Below are positions 12,311-24,168 of a stretch of DNA of 64,000 nucleotides, in pieces. This DNA comes from Cunninghamia lanceolata (lineage: Eukaryota > Streptophyta > Pinopsida > Cupressales > Cupressaceae). The stretch lies in contig BSBN01001757.1 in assembly GCA_027924645.1 (NCBI GenBank), positions 434,001-498,000 of the forward strand. Direction: 5' to 3'. The notes below the pieces were generated by a model. The model worked only from the letters and a program-made list of their open reading frames with translations, made no database searches and was not told where the DNA came from. The position numbers and the translations under genes were made by a program. Each line of letters begins with the position of its first letter. Positions within the stretch are counted from its first letter, which is position 1.

Positions 12311-13731
12311 AGGACAAGAAAATAGTATTGCAGCATTCTAGAGTTGGTTAAGTCATGCTTCTCTCAGTTACCTTCTAAATCCTGCAGATACTTTTTACAC
12401 TCTTTCCCTATTTGTTTGACCGTCTAGTATGTCACATTTTTGTTTCAGTGTGTTTGTCTTTTAGTGAAAAGTATGCATTTCCTTTTGGTCGTTGTTGTTC
12501 AACATTGTAGTCATAAGGTTTGGTGTATTAGTCGACTATCCTTTCATTATAATGTAAGTCGATACATCTTGAAGTCCTTGTTAGTATGTTCGTAGGGGGA
12601 AACTCCCTCAGATAGGAAACAAAATTATACTTTCTTATAGATATGTTTATTAGAAAAATTGAGTGGAATCAAAATATCTATTTAAGCTTGGTCTTTCTAG
12701 CAACCTTTAGTGGGAGCCGTCGTAGATATTGGTTTGAAGGGAGTCTTTTTCGTTAGGAATTTAATGCTCACACTTTCCTTACAAATATGCTTAATTGGTA
12801 ATTTCTTATGGCATCTTGTTTATTAGAGATTTAATATTTTCAATGATAGTTGATAGTGGTTATATCTTAGGAATTAATGTTTTCTCATCGATATGGTTGT
12901 TAGGAATTTTAATGTTAGTTCAGTACCCACGCTTTCAGGGTATCTTAAGTTTTGTGTTGAAATGGAATGCAGTATTAAGTTAGGGAATTTTGTAGTTTTC
13001 AGTAGTCGTTTGGATTTGAAATGCCATTAGCGATTTATGATATAGATCAAGTTCTTGATGCCTATAGAAGTTTTATTTGAATTTGTGGTTAGTAATGTAT
13101 AGGTTACGCTTATCAAGGATATAAGTGTATTTTTATAAATGTTTTAACTTAATGGATAATGATGGTTTCCAAAATTATTTTTCATACTATGATATTTGGT
13201 GTGAGATCGACCTTGTGAAATGTTTACATTGCCCAAGAAGTATAGTTTTAGGTGATTAAGTTAGGAGTCCTTCTAGTTGTTTGTAAAGGAATCACAACTA
13301 GTTAATGTTGGACGGTAATTTAGGTTAATGGGAAAATGTACTTATATTAGTGACTTTGTTTGAAATTGTTATTGGTAAATGGTAGTTGGTAAGTTACACT
13401 TAAGGAAATTATAGATGCATAATGTTGTTTTACAAGATGCTAGTTGGTTTTATGATTTAGTTAGTATCCTCATCAAATGCAAATTTGTTCATACTAGCCT
13501 AGGAAACATTGATTTTAGTAGCTATATCTTAAGTTAGAGCTTTTCTTTGTATGTTTGAATTATAATACCAGATTTCTAAGGTGGAGTCCATGTAATTAGT
13601 ATATTATATGTTAAATCATTTCATTTCAATAAAAGTAAAAGCATTGTTAAGTCCGTCAATTTATACCCTCCTTATAGAGTCATGTCAAGATTGGTTTCAA
13701 TATGGTCTTGCTTGGTAATTTTACTTGTTGG

Positions 13732-13738
13732 GAGTAAT
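13732..13738. other. Junction of a 75-bp deletion in the 3' LTR
   Basis: A single GAGTAAT stands here, while the 5' LTR has two copies 75 bp apart flanking sequence that is missing from this LTR. This is the pattern expected from a deletion between short direct repeats. Confidence 0.7.
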
Positions 13739-15525
13739 TTGTATTGATGTTCTTGTTCATGAGGTAACAATATTGTGCTTCGGGTATTAATTACCTTGTT
13801 AAGTATTTATTGTTGTTCGGCTTGTAATATTCTATTTCGTGCTTCGTAATTAGTGGATATAATTGTATATGTAGTTTCTTCATTTTAGTTACTTTTACTT
13901 TGGAAAACAAGGAATGGTGTTTGTTTATATTACTGGAATTATTTTATGATCTTTCCTTGGCTTTTGTTTCTATAAGGATGTTCGGTTTATGGTTCACCTT
14001 CCTTGCCTTATTAATACATAGAGATTGAAGTTTGCTATTGGTGATAACCTTGTGTAAGTTGATTTCTTGATTGATTTAGGAGTCCATTGAACCTCTTTGC
14101 TCGATCTCCTCCTTGGTCATATCTTATGTTTGTATTGGAGTATTATGTTACCTTGTGGTGGAGTTTGATCTATGTTGGTTGTTGTGAAGTAGGAATCTTG
14201 TGTGATGTCATGGCCACTTGTTGTCAAGGTGGAAGTGTTGACCTTGTCTAATTATGGTTTCTTTATCTTTGGTTGTACCTAACTCTAGAGGGGAGGTGTC
14301 TTGATCTTTGGTCTAGATAGTTGCGTGTCAATGTAATGGGATATCTGGATTTTCATATCTTGTAGTGAATGGGGAATGGTCTCTTGGATACATTACTTGG
14401 TTCTTGATGGTATTGCTTCAATTTTGAAGAGAATATAAGTATTTATTGTTGTTGTTTAGAGAAGGGCGTAAGTTATGACTTTGGTCCAATTGATGACTTT
14501 TAGCTGCACATTGTGGTATGTATGATTGACCAGTGAATGCTAAGGGAGTGGCTTTCATGGTGGGGCTGGTGCCTAGTGAGAGTCCGCCTGGGTAACCCCA
14601 TGGAAGTTGTAAGCAAGTGGAAAACTTAATAACTTAATCAAGAAGGTTGGGGTATTAAAACACTTAACAAGATAAGTAAGAGACCTCACCCATGCCTTGA
14701 GTGCTCTCACAGGCTAAGGATGGGATGAGAAGGCTTAGTTGGCAAGGGCAACCTCCTTGTCTCCATGCGAGGACCTGTCGACTCCGCATGTGTCACCCTA
14801 TGGGGCTGGTGCCTAGAGAGAGGCTGCCAGGGTAACCATAGATGGGGGCCGACTTCTGGTGATTGATAGCCTGGGTAACCCATGCTAGGACCATGCGATG
14901 ACACTCTCCTTATTCGGTTCAGTTGTTTCTTCTTGGTTGTGCCTCTGCAGTGATGTCTTGTCTTGTGCAACTTTGTTGGTATGGTTGGTTGTGTCAAGTC
15001 AGTTGTCATTCTTTTATTTTTGGTTGTTGTTTCTTGGCTTAGTGGAATCCTCATCATTATCTCCTAGCTTGGAGGGGTGGACCTCAGGGTTCCACATGGT
15101 TGGGTGGCAGAGCTATCCATTGGCCTTTTTGGAGTTTCGGTTTGAGTCCTGAGTAGAGGTGTTCTAGTTCTAGATTGCTTCCCACCTTCAGTGGTGTTGT
15201 ATACCTTCTTATGCATTCTTTTGTAAACTGACATGATCGGTCTTGTAATCTTGTATTGTAACATTGTATTTTATCTATCTTGCTAATGTAAAAGTGGACC
15301 TTACCTATAATAGTAGTTTTATGTATATCACTTGTGTGGTTTTAACTTTATTTTCACTGATGCAGTTATGTTCCCCTAGAGGTGTTAGCTGTTCATTTTA
15401 TTTAATGTTGTTAATAGTATAATTATATTTTATGATTAATGCATTTTCTTGCTTTAAAAAAAATATTTCTAGAATTTTTGCTCTTGTTAGTCTAACTCTC
15501 TAGGGTTACATGACGTGGCACTACT

Positions 15526-15530
15526 GCATG
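15526..15530. repeat. Target-site duplication GCATG, right
   Basis: Matches GCATG at 1039-1043 and directly abuts the end of the 3' LTR. Confidence 0.8.
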
Positions 15531-17691
15531 GAAAAAAATTTCCACACCTTTGGAGGGGAAGACTTCAAAATTATTTTAATTTTAATTGGGTCTTTGTTGG
15601 GGCAACCATGAGTAATACACAAAACAACAAAAAAGTATTGGTTTACCCTTAAATGCCCAAGTAATGGACATAGGGAGGAATTTATTTAGAGCCAGCAAGG
15701 CATACCCAAGAGTTGCGATAGCACCAAGTAGAGAGGGGCAAGCCTCTATAGGCTACCCTCCCTCTCTCTCTCAAAATGGAAAATAATAGTAAGAAGTCAG
15801 ATTTGTCATATTTTGGCATAGTATTAAAATGAAATTTTGTTATTGTGCTATATTTATATTTAAAAAATATAAACTCTTTCATATAACATGAGTTTAAATC
15901 TGGCTAGAAGAATTATGATTGGTTTAATTTACTTTAATATTACCATTCCAGTTAAGAATTTAGTTTCCAATATAGAAAATTTGAGTATTTATTTTCAAGG
16001 AGATTGTAAACTCAACCTAATGTAGGCAATAAATATGTTTCTATAACCATGGATAACTCTTGGAAATTTTATTGTTCATATACATTTATTTTATGAATAG
16101 TGATTGTGATTAATACATTGGAACTATTAATATTTTGTTGTCAACAAATGGATTTGACACTAAGGGAAAACATAATATTTTTGCTTCGGTATGAGTAGTA
16201 TAAATATGACATATGTCAATGTTTCCTTTAATGAAAGGATTTATTAACATTGAAAAAAATAGTGTATTGACATTCTACTATATTATTTTCTTCCATTATG
16301 CTATTAAAATTTAGATATATTTGAAGGGATCTAATATCAGTTATATAATCTATGTTTTAGGCATGCATGATAGGTCAAGATGTGAATTGAATGCTTGGGT
16401 AAGCTATATATTCAATAGGTTGTTGGATTTATTATGCCACTTCCATGTGTTTTAGATAATGCATTGCCATATGTTTGCCAGATTTGGTATTAGTTAGAAT
16501 GCATTTAAACACTAGGTCTTCATGGGATTTCATGCATGTCGGTCTCGAAAGGCTGGTCTCTTCATGATGGGTTAGGCTACTTGTGTGGTAGCACAGTCAA
16601 GTCTATGACTTGTGGTAGGGTAGAAGTCACCCCAACGATTCTCTCTCTTCTTTGAGGTACAAAGAAGGAGATTGAGGTGAGAGATTGTACCAAGAGGCCA
16701 AGGATGATAATTTATTGAAAATAAAATCATGAAGTATTCATGTATGTAAAAATATTACTTGAAAATATAATTGAATCAATGTACATAATATTTGACTATA
16801 TTGCCAACATTGTGGAATTATAAAATAGTTTGATTTCATAAGTGACATTTCCTATGTAAAAAGGGAAACCATATGTTGTATTTTAATGTGTGGATTAAAT
16901 AGTGTTATAAAACACTAATTAATCAGAAAAGATTCAATCATTTAAAAAGTAATTTTGGAATATCTAATTGTATGATAAAAATACCATGGAAGGAGACTAT
17001 GAATTATGTCTTATGGATTTATATTATTTTATTTATTGACATAGTGTCAATGATAAAATGTGAACATTGAAAATTTTAAAATGATTAAATTATATGGCAT
17101 TAATATGTTACTATTAATGTCTTGTATAATCTCTTATATAATTTAAATTTGGTATACCGAACATTCTTATATTGTAGGACTTGATGACCATGGATATGTG
17201 TAATATAATTTTACAAATCCTTTAAACCTATATGTGTTGAAGACATGTTTGTTTAAAAACATTGTGTACCTTGATGAAGGGTTGTGTTTTTAAACTACAG
17301 AACCTCTACGAATTACATAGGCAAGTCCATCTTGGATGATCCCTCGAGGCCTAGCTTTGGCCCTTAGGAGGGGTCCTTTTAATGTTTGTGAATTCCTAAA
17401 GTTCTTTGGTGAATAAATTAGATTAAATACTCATGTAGAATAAGTTGCAGGTAAGTTAAAAACTAATGATCATTTTGATTTATGTTGTCAATGAATGACA
17501 TTTACACACCTTCATGTGTGGTTCTTCTTTAATAGTAAATGTAAACAGAAGTGATGTTTCATACGATACTCTTGTATGAGCCTATAAGGCCATGTTGGTT
17601 TAAGGGACTAAGTCCAGAGTGAATTATGAAGCTAATTTTTAAATCTTTAGCTATTCATTGATTGAGTATGATTGACGTGAGATATTCTAGG
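15531..17691. other. Unassigned AT-rich stretch
   Basis: No coding region or complete element is supported. There is a short CT run near 15770. A somewhat more GC-rich patch at about 16500-16710 has the texture of an old LTR, but no partner copy was found in the window. The dispersed repeat 16979-17119 lies within. Confidence 0.5.
16979..17119 (+). repeat. Dispersed ~130-bp repeat, copy 2
   Basis: Same orientation as and similar to 61-191. The two copies lie on opposite sides of the 14.5-kb insertion, but they are too far from its ends and too diverged to be part of its target duplication. Confidence 0.6.
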
Positions 17692-17860
17692 GATATAAAA
17701 ATATTACTCCTTTTCCATAGTTATTATTAATATAATTATTTTTTTATTGTTATTTATTTGTTCAGATCTTACATAATGATATAAACATATTACTCCCTTT
17801 CCACAATAATTATTAATATAATTATCATTTTGTTGTTATTTATTTGGTTAGATCTTGCAC
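17692..17860 (+). repeat. Two-copy tandem repeat (~85 bp)
   Basis: Two adjacent units start at 17692 and 17778 with 'gatataaa' and share 'ttattattaatataatta' type sequence. The second unit ends where the Gypsy RT remnant begins, so the duplication marks the truncated end of that element. Confidence 0.75.
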
Positions 17861-18300
17861 TCTAGGTGTTCTTGTTTGGTCTTAATAAAAATTAGAATAT
17901 CATCCAATTAAAATATCATAAACTTACCCAATAGTTTCCTTAATACCTCGTTCATCAACTGTATATGCATGCTTGATGTATTGGTCAATCCAAAGGGCAT
18001 TACAAGACAATCATACGAATTCTAATTAGTCTTGAAATCCATATTACATGCATGCCCTTCTCTTATCCTAATATAGTGATAACCACTTTTCAAATCAATC
18101 TTGGTGAAGTCCTTGGATCACTTAGACAATCCATGATATCATCTATCCTTGGCAAAATGAATTTATATCTCATAGTGAAATGATTGATTTCTCTAGAATC
18201 AATACACATTCTCCACTCACCATCCTTCTTAGGTGCTAGTATTGTAGGCACCACACATGGGATCAAACTCTCCTAAATCAAACCCTTGACAATTATTGCA
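17861..18300 (-). pseudogene. Ty3/Gypsy reverse transcriptase fragment
   Basis: Minus-strand translation gives APKKDGEWRMCIDSREIN, then KFILPRMDDIMDCL, then after frame changes SGYHYIRIREG, LVMPFGLTNTSS and LDDILIFIKTKQEH. These are the standard Gypsy RT blocks in order (KDGxWRxCxDxRxxN, LPRxDDxxDxL, SGYHQIRxxExD, MPFGLTNAP, DDILI(Y/F)S). The tyrosine before LDD is lost to a stop-containing stretch. At least two frameshifts and several stops make it non-functional. The sequence ends at the tandem repeat at 17860. Confidence 0.88.
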
Positions 18301-18639
18301 TTTTTCTATTTCACTTCTCATTCTTTTATGATGTCATTTATGTGACGGTTTATTCAACAAACTAATTCCTAGAATTAGATCCATATGATGGTCGATACTC
18401 CTTACAAGTGATAACCCTTTTGGCATGTCGAATATGATTCTTGGTATTCCTGTAGCAATTTTGAAATTTCCTATTGTGCATCCTCATCACTTGCAATGGT
18501 GCTCCCTTCATCTGTGACATTGTATGCCTTGGGAATTAGTGCAAAAAAAACATTCTCATATCTCAATCCATCTAAACAATTCTTTCCATCTACTAAGCAT
18601 GTCCTAGCATAGATATAAACTTGTTCTTCCTTATCTTTT

Positions 18640-18990
18640 AGTGGCATTAACCTATGTCTTTATCCATTTCTAGTTATAGTTTAAGTGTTTTCTCTCCCAT
18701 CATGTATAGCCTATCAGTAAAACAACCATGACCTCCCCAAACGTAGGTGACACACATCCATTGGCATTATATTACACAAGACTTCATCATGTAACCTCCT
18801 ATTTTGAATCTTACCTAGTATTATTCATTAACCATCACTTTATGTTCTCTCTGTAAATTGAGTAAAGGCTTGGGTACTTCTACCTCCTCAATTTTAATTT
18901 CTCAATCATTTCTTTTGATACTAAGTTTTCTCTTCTTTTGTTGTCAACAGGTACCTTGCAAAACTTCCCTCCTTTGCATGCAGTCTTGAT
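18640..18990 (-). pseudogene. Ty3/Gypsy protease and protease-RT linker remnant
   Basis: Broken minus-strand frames read NLVSKEMIEKLKLR followed by VRFKIGGY and a stretch matching the usual 'DEVLCDxxPMDxCHxLLGRPW' linker. These are the familiar retropepsin-to-RT segments of plant Gypsy elements. The expected active-site D-[ST/G]-G is not visible: the position before ENLVS reads VDNKRR. Inactive. Confidence 0.7.
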
Positions 18991-19099
18991 TAGGTTCTTT
19001 CTTTGTATTGGTCCTTCTGTAGGGTGCTCCATCAAAGCCCTCCTCATCATTAGTGATTATCCATGTTCATGATTATCATCTGATTCATAAAATTTTTAG

Positions 19100-20010
19100 G
19101 GTTCTTCTACAAATGCAACTCTAGAACTACTTCCTGGTTGCTTTCCTTGGCCTTGAAAAAATTCAAATGCTATATGTCCTTCTCAACACTTTAAGTGCAT
19201 GGTCCCCTAAAAGTAGTCATCTCATTTATTGTATATCCTCTCTAGTATCCATCTCTGTGATACGTATCTCCTTCCCCATTGTCCTTGTAGTTGTAGTTGC
19301 TATCCTCTTGACCTTTGTAGTAAGTGTCATGACTCCTTTATTCATTGTGGCATGTACCACTTCCTTTGGAAGGTAGAAATTGTCATCTTTCTTATCTTCC
19401 TAGTAAGGTCTTCTGTCGCCACATAATTATCTTTCCCTCTGGGGCCTCACTTTTCTTTTATGTCAATTTCTCTAGTTCACAAACCTCTTTTTCAACTTGT
19501 CTTCTACTTTGATTGGAAATTGGTATGCCTCTTCTATGGTGGTCATCTTGACTAAACTTGGCTCTTCTTGAATACTTTACCTCAACCCAATGATGGATCT
19601 TGCAACCTTCTCTTTGTCAATCTCAATATATGCATTATCCTAATAATTAGTTTATGAAATTCTTTAATGTATTCCTTCATAGTCCTATCTGTTTACCTCA
19701 AACTGTACAATTTCTTTAGTAGTTCTAGCTCATAGGCCATTGGCATGAATTATCTTTTCAATTTTGCAATCATCCTCTCCCATTTTGTTATCATTTCCTT
19801 TCCATTCCTATTTATTTGCAATTTTACTTCCTTCAACCAAAAAACAACTTGTTCCTTTATCTTGGTCTTTGCAAACCTAACTCTCTTAGGGTCTTCAATA
19901 TCCTCATACTCAAAATATTCATCTAGTTCATTTATTCAATCAATCAGTTCTTCAAGATTCAAATAACCATAGTAGTCTGGAACTTCCCTTTTAGGTCTCT
20001 TGTAAATATT
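19100..20010 (-). pseudogene. Ty3/Gypsy gag remnant
   Basis: The minus strand gives ELDEYFEYEDIEDPKRVRFA and then KTKIKEQVVFWLKEVK, the conserved plant Gypsy retrotransposon-gag signature. Following it are KWERMIAKLKR, MKEYIKEFHKLI, and near 19160-19190 a decayed zinc-knuckle-like HLKCxEGHIA. Several in-frame stops and shifts break it. It lies upstream of the protease remnant, as in an ordinary gag-pol. Confidence 0.82.
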
Positions 20011-20424
20011 AGAAATGGCCTTTAACTCCTTTACCTTATCCAACTCTTCTTCCTAATCTTCCAATTCTTGTACAACATCTTTGACATCCTCTTTCACATC
20101 ACTCTCATAATCATCCTTTAGGATTCAACCCATTTTCTATCTTCTTCTAAGGATTTCAATTGAATTTTGTTCTCTCACCTCTTTGAATACCTCATCCAAC
20201 TTTTTGGGAATGTTAGAAAATCTCTAAACTCTTCATGGAAGCATATTTCCTATATTTGTTGCAAACTACCTCTGGTCAGTGAACCACCTACAGTCATCCC
20301 TTGCAATCACCTCTTAGCTAACAATCTGTTGACAACTTTCTTGTAGGTTGGCTCAATTCAATGATCTGTTCACAACCAGAACCCATGGAACAACCATTTA
20401 ACCTCCTCAAGATTTGAACATTAT

Positions 20425-20437
20425 GCTCTGATATCAA
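20425..20437 (-). other. Primer-binding site of the Gypsy remnant
   Basis: The minus strand reads TTGATATCAGAGC, one base different from the initiator tRNA-Met complement TTGGTATCAGAGC. It lies just inside the presumed LTR edge at 20442, in the right place relative to gag. Confidence 0.75.
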
Positions 20438-20441
20438 TTTA

Positions 20442-22376
20442 TGTAGTCATGGTAGGAGGGTCCAATGAAGGACAATCTAGTCATGAAGCCAATACTAATA
20501 AACACATATACAAAACTGAACTCACAATAAAGTGACACATGATATATATCCTAGCCTCTAAAAGATCCAACATTATATTATTAATTCTTAAATACATTAA
20601 AACCTACCACAAGGGCATATATGCTAGGTTGTATCCATATGACAACTAAAACATATAATACCTGTATTCTCAACTCCATCCTGAATGCTTATGCTCATGC
20701 CTAAATGCTTACACTTCCAACACCTACTCAATGTTCTCCCTCTCTCTCCTCACGATTCCAAATGATCTAGTGGGAAACTAACTTATATCAATCCCCAGCC
20801 TCCATAACAATTTGTGTCATCCATAGGGTGGTGCAAAGTCTTATACTTCTTGAAATGTGTAGTTGGCCAATGTAAACTAATTACTTGAACCAAACCAAAT
20901 CAATAGAAAAAATATTGTGCAATTCCCAATATTTGTTCCCATGGGTCTAATAAGTTTTCACATGTCTTTCTTGATTGTCACAAACCCCAATTTATATGGT
21001 GCCAATGATAATTTTGCAATTGTGACAATTTGTCAGTTTGATATAGGTTCATTAACCTAAATAAATCATTACATTCATCCAATTCTCTTCAAACATGGAT
21101 ATGACCTCCAGATGCTCCTCAAGAATGGTATACCAAAATTGTAAGACTTCAATAGATAAAATGTGATAAAATATGGTGATGTATTTTACAACTAACTGAT
21201 GGATTAAAACTACAAATAAGTGCTTGTTAGTAATGCAGGATTGCTCTGTTCCCTAAGGATGATCTTGCATTAGAGCTTCTTTAGTTAAACATGCTTAAGT
21301 CAACTCTAGAGTCTAACATGAGGCTTAAAAAAGAGGTCATTCAAGACATTAATGACTTCTTCTAAAACCATTCTTGATTGCGACATCTCTATCATTTAAC
21401 TATTAACATCCTCTGAATCCATACCAAATCTTATGCAAGGAAGGGGCCTATGACCATAATCTAGGTGATGGAATAATTTGACACATAAAATTTTACTTAC
21501 AACTAGGGCTTGTGCTCTTATACACATATAACATGATAAAAAGTAGATTTAAGGAAACAAGATTAATGAATTAAATGTATAAAATCAAGTACTCTACATT
21601 CCCACCAGCTATTAGGATTCATAAAGAGGGAATGAACATGTCAATTAAATTCCTCCTCCAATATTAATTAATTAAAAAAAATTCTTCATGAGTTAGATTT
21701 ATTTGATACTTAGGTGATGAGATCAAACTATTTTGCTTGACCACTAGAAAAGCATCTGGGATAAACATTAGGTATAAAGGGTGTGACTATTTTTTAAGGT
21801 AGACCATTTGGGCACTCTATATTGGGTCACACATCCCCTACTTATAGAAAGTGATTGTAATGGATTATGTAATTTTACTTTTTTAGCATTAGGATGTAGT
21901 TAAGGTCTTCTAATTATAAAATCTCATGGATTATCTATTAGTTTGTACTCAAGTAATAGGGCAAAGACAAGATGGTTTCCAATTTAGGATAACTTAACTA
22001 ATGATCACATTGTTTAATATATAATCCTCACCAACTTAGCCCATGCGATCCTTATATAAAATCTCTAAACATTTTTGAAGACTATAAAGACATAGGTATT
22101 GAACTTGATACTTGCATAGTAGAACATCTTTGTGAATCGACTAACATCTAATGTTACGATTCATATGGGATTTATTATCTAGAAATTCCTAATCTAAATC
22201 AATAGTGAGCTACACATTAAGACACATTAATCAATTTCACCCAATTAGTCAATTCACATTGAGGTATTTCTATTTAAACTATATTCATATCCCTTGTAGC
22301 ATGAAATAATTAAGTCAAATTATATAATTTAAATCATTAAGATTTATTCATTTCTTAGTCGCATTGCAACAAATTT
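20442..22376. other. Presumed Gypsy LTR remnant and AT-rich sequence
   Basis: The left part should be the Gypsy 5' LTR (plus-strand start TGTAGTCATGG), but its outer boundary is unknown. The remainder to 22376 is AT-rich with no coding signal I can support. Confidence 0.4.
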
Positions 22377-22849
22377 TGGGTCAAACTAAATTTTGATGGT
22401 TCTTCTAAAGGTTATCATGGGTCTTCATCAATGGGAGGCATCATAAGAAATGATAAGGAAAAGATCATTGAGTGTTTTTCTAAGGCAATTGGAATGGCTT
22501 CAAACAAATTGGCAGAAACTTATTTTATATGGTGGGGTATCCACAAAATACAGTCCTATGGGTTCAAACAAGTCGAAGTTGAAGACAATTCTAAAGTGGT
22601 GTTGGATCTAATTACTAGATTGAAGAACACCCCTAGATGTTAAGAGATTATATATAGTACATAAAAATGGTTACTACTAATATTCCCAATATCTCTATTT
22701 AGGATGTTTTCAGAGAGGGTAACCATGTAGCAGACAAACTTGCCAACCTAGGTATCAACATGGTTGGGAGTTTAACCACTACTCCCTTCGATGATTTGCC
22801 ATATAGTATTCAAGAAATCATTTTAAATGAAGAAACAAATACTAATTAG
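22377..22849 (+). pseudogene. LINE-A RNase H domain
   Basis: Begins WVKLNFDGSSKGYHG, the classic start of the plant LINE RNase H domain with the first catalytic Asp. KLAETYF supplies the Glu, VEVEDNSKVV the second Asp, and REGNHVADKLANLG the last Asp. Frame is lost in the middle (stop near 22640), so it is a pseudogene although the catalytic positions can still be seen. It ends at a stop near 22847. The ORF3 block follows downstream. Confidence 0.85.
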
Positions 22850-23278
22850 TAAGTCAATAAACGAAAGGGAGAGGAATAATTTACTTTTAGTGAATTATTA
22901 CTTAAAAAATCAATTTCTTTTAAATATTGATATGCAAAGATATTGTATTAAAGGCTTATATCTCAATGATCTTGTGGATTTGATGGAAAATGTTACAAAT
23001 AAATATTGGATCATTATGATTTTTTGTGCTAAGTCCTAGGAAAGAATGAAGAGATAGGGAGAGTACTACGAAATGAGAAAGGAAATTATTATCAAGCACC
23101 CCTTGCTTAATGTGAATAGGGTCCTAATATTGAGGATTAATATGACATTTGCTGTCATATTACAGTTAGCCTTGAAATTCAGCCTGTTAAGCTCTTTCCC
23201 ATGATAGTTGTGTTTTGCTCAGTTCAAATCCATTGTGTTGATAGACGAGGGTTTCTGAAGGTCTCTGTGTTGTTTAGA

Positions 23279-23790
23279 ATGGGGGTCAGCTTCTTAGAGT
23301 CGAACTTGCTTCATGTGCCAGCTTCATAAAGAACCCTCAGGTCTGGAGCATTTTTTATGAAGGCAGGCTTAGGAATTATGTTAGAGCTCTATGGGGCCAT
23401 GATGAATTTATCTCCTTGCAATTTGTAAATTCATGGAGAAATAAAGAGGTGAATGTAAATGGGGTCTCTTTTACAGTCATAGAGGAGTTTATTGAAGAAG
23501 CTACTGGATTGTCTCTTGATGGGAGAAAAGTGAGGAGGCTGGGAAACAAAGACTACAAGGACTTTATGGAAAGCTTCTTAGAGGAGAATGAGAGCTTAAC
23601 TAGACACCAGAATTATCAAAGGATGAATCTCCCAACTCCATGGGGAATGGTCTCATACTATTTAATGAAGTATGTGATATTGGAAGGTCAATATAAGATG
23701 ATTCATGGATACCATTTTCCTCTCCTGGACCACCTAAGACAAGGTAATTTCATCAAATATCCTTTTTTCATACTTTCTTCACTTTAAAGA
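23279..23790 (+). pseudogene. LINE-A ORF3, first truncated copy
   Basis: Starts MGVSFLESNLL, hits a stop after 16 codons, and resumes one frame over as FIKNPQVWSIFYEG, then GHDEF, FTVIEEFIEEATGLSLDG, PTPWGMVSYYLMKYVILEG and YHFPLLDHLR, ending at a stop before the next repeat unit. LINE-E (59667-60577) carries a homologous protein with the same order of blocks. The function is unknown to me; the 'F.V.EE.I...TGL..DG' motif recalls plant-mobile-domain proteins. It is broken and truncated by the tandem duplication. Confidence 0.7.
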
Positions 23791-24168
23791 AGTATAATCA
23801 AAGGTATAAACCCCCCTCTACACCAGAGGCTAATGCTTGTATTGTATGAGTTCAATGTGATGCTTAATTTTGATGGAAAATGTTACAAATAAAGATTGGG
23901 TCATTATGGTTTTTCATGTTGAGTCCTGGGAAAGAATGAAGAGATAGGGAGAGTACTACGAAATGAGAAAGGAAATTATTATCAAGCACCCCTTGCTTAA
24001 TGTGAACAGGGTCCTAATATTGAGGATTAATATGACATTTATTGTCATATTATAGTCAGCCTTGAGATTCAGCCTATTAAGTTCTTTCCTATGATAGTTG
24101 TGTTTTTCTCAGTTCAAATCCATTGTGTTAATAGACGAGGATTTCTGAAGGTCTCTGTGCTGTTTAGA

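Larger units (their letters stand above)
1044..15525 (+). mobile_element. Non-coding LTR retrotransposon with giant LTRs (LARD-like)
   Basis: A 14,482-bp element with two direct repeats (1044-8026 and 9515-15525) around a 1,488-bp interior. All structural landmarks are present: a 5-bp target duplication, LTR termini TGTAGTGCCCC and GGGGCATTACA that are near-perfect inverted repeats, a primer-binding site for initiator tRNA-Met two bases after the 5' LTR, and a G-rich polypurine tract directly before the 3' LTR. No gag, protease, integrase or reverse transcriptase can be read in the interior on either strand, so it must have been moved by another element's proteins. The long-LTR, non-coding layout is that of LARDs, but LARD LTRs are usually near 4-5 kb with a longer interior. 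The termini resemble Ty3/Gypsy LTRs of conifers, so a Gypsy helper is my guess. By eye the LTRs differ by several percent, mostly C/T and G/A changes, so the insertion is not recent. Confidence 0.88.
9515..15525 (+). repeat. 3' LTR (6,011 bp) of the giant-LTR element
   Basis: It starts TGTAGTACCCCC and ends GCACTACT, where the 5' copy ends GCATTACA, so the terminal CA has decayed. It is collinear with 1044-8026 but lacks the 967-bp MITE. It also lacks 75 bp that in the 5' copy lie between two GAGTAAT heptamers (6186-6192 and 6261-6267), which fits a microhomology deletion. It has a few small additions of its own, for example near 12010-12055 and 14560-14590. Confidence 0.87.
17861..20441 (-). 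mobile_element. Decayed Ty3/Gypsy retrotransposon fragment
   Basis: On the minus strand, from right to left, the remains of a Gypsy internal region appear in order: primer-binding site (20425-20437), gag (about 19100-20010), protease and linker (about 18640-18990) and the first half of reverse transcriptase (17861-18300). All frames carry stops and shifts. The element is cut off just after the RT catalytic motif, so the rest of RT, RNase H, integrase and the 3' LTR are missing. The 5' LTR should lie to the right of 20442, but its far end could not be located because no second LTR exists here for comparison. Confidence 0.82.

Noticed and set aside
1044..15525. Plain segmental duplication instead of an LTR element
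   Set aside because: The 5-bp target duplication, PBS, PPT and inverted termini at exactly the repeat boundaries require retrotransposition.
15682..15882. 66-codon minus-strand frame beside a CT run
   Set aside because: Short, AT-rich, without domain features or a neighbouring gene context.
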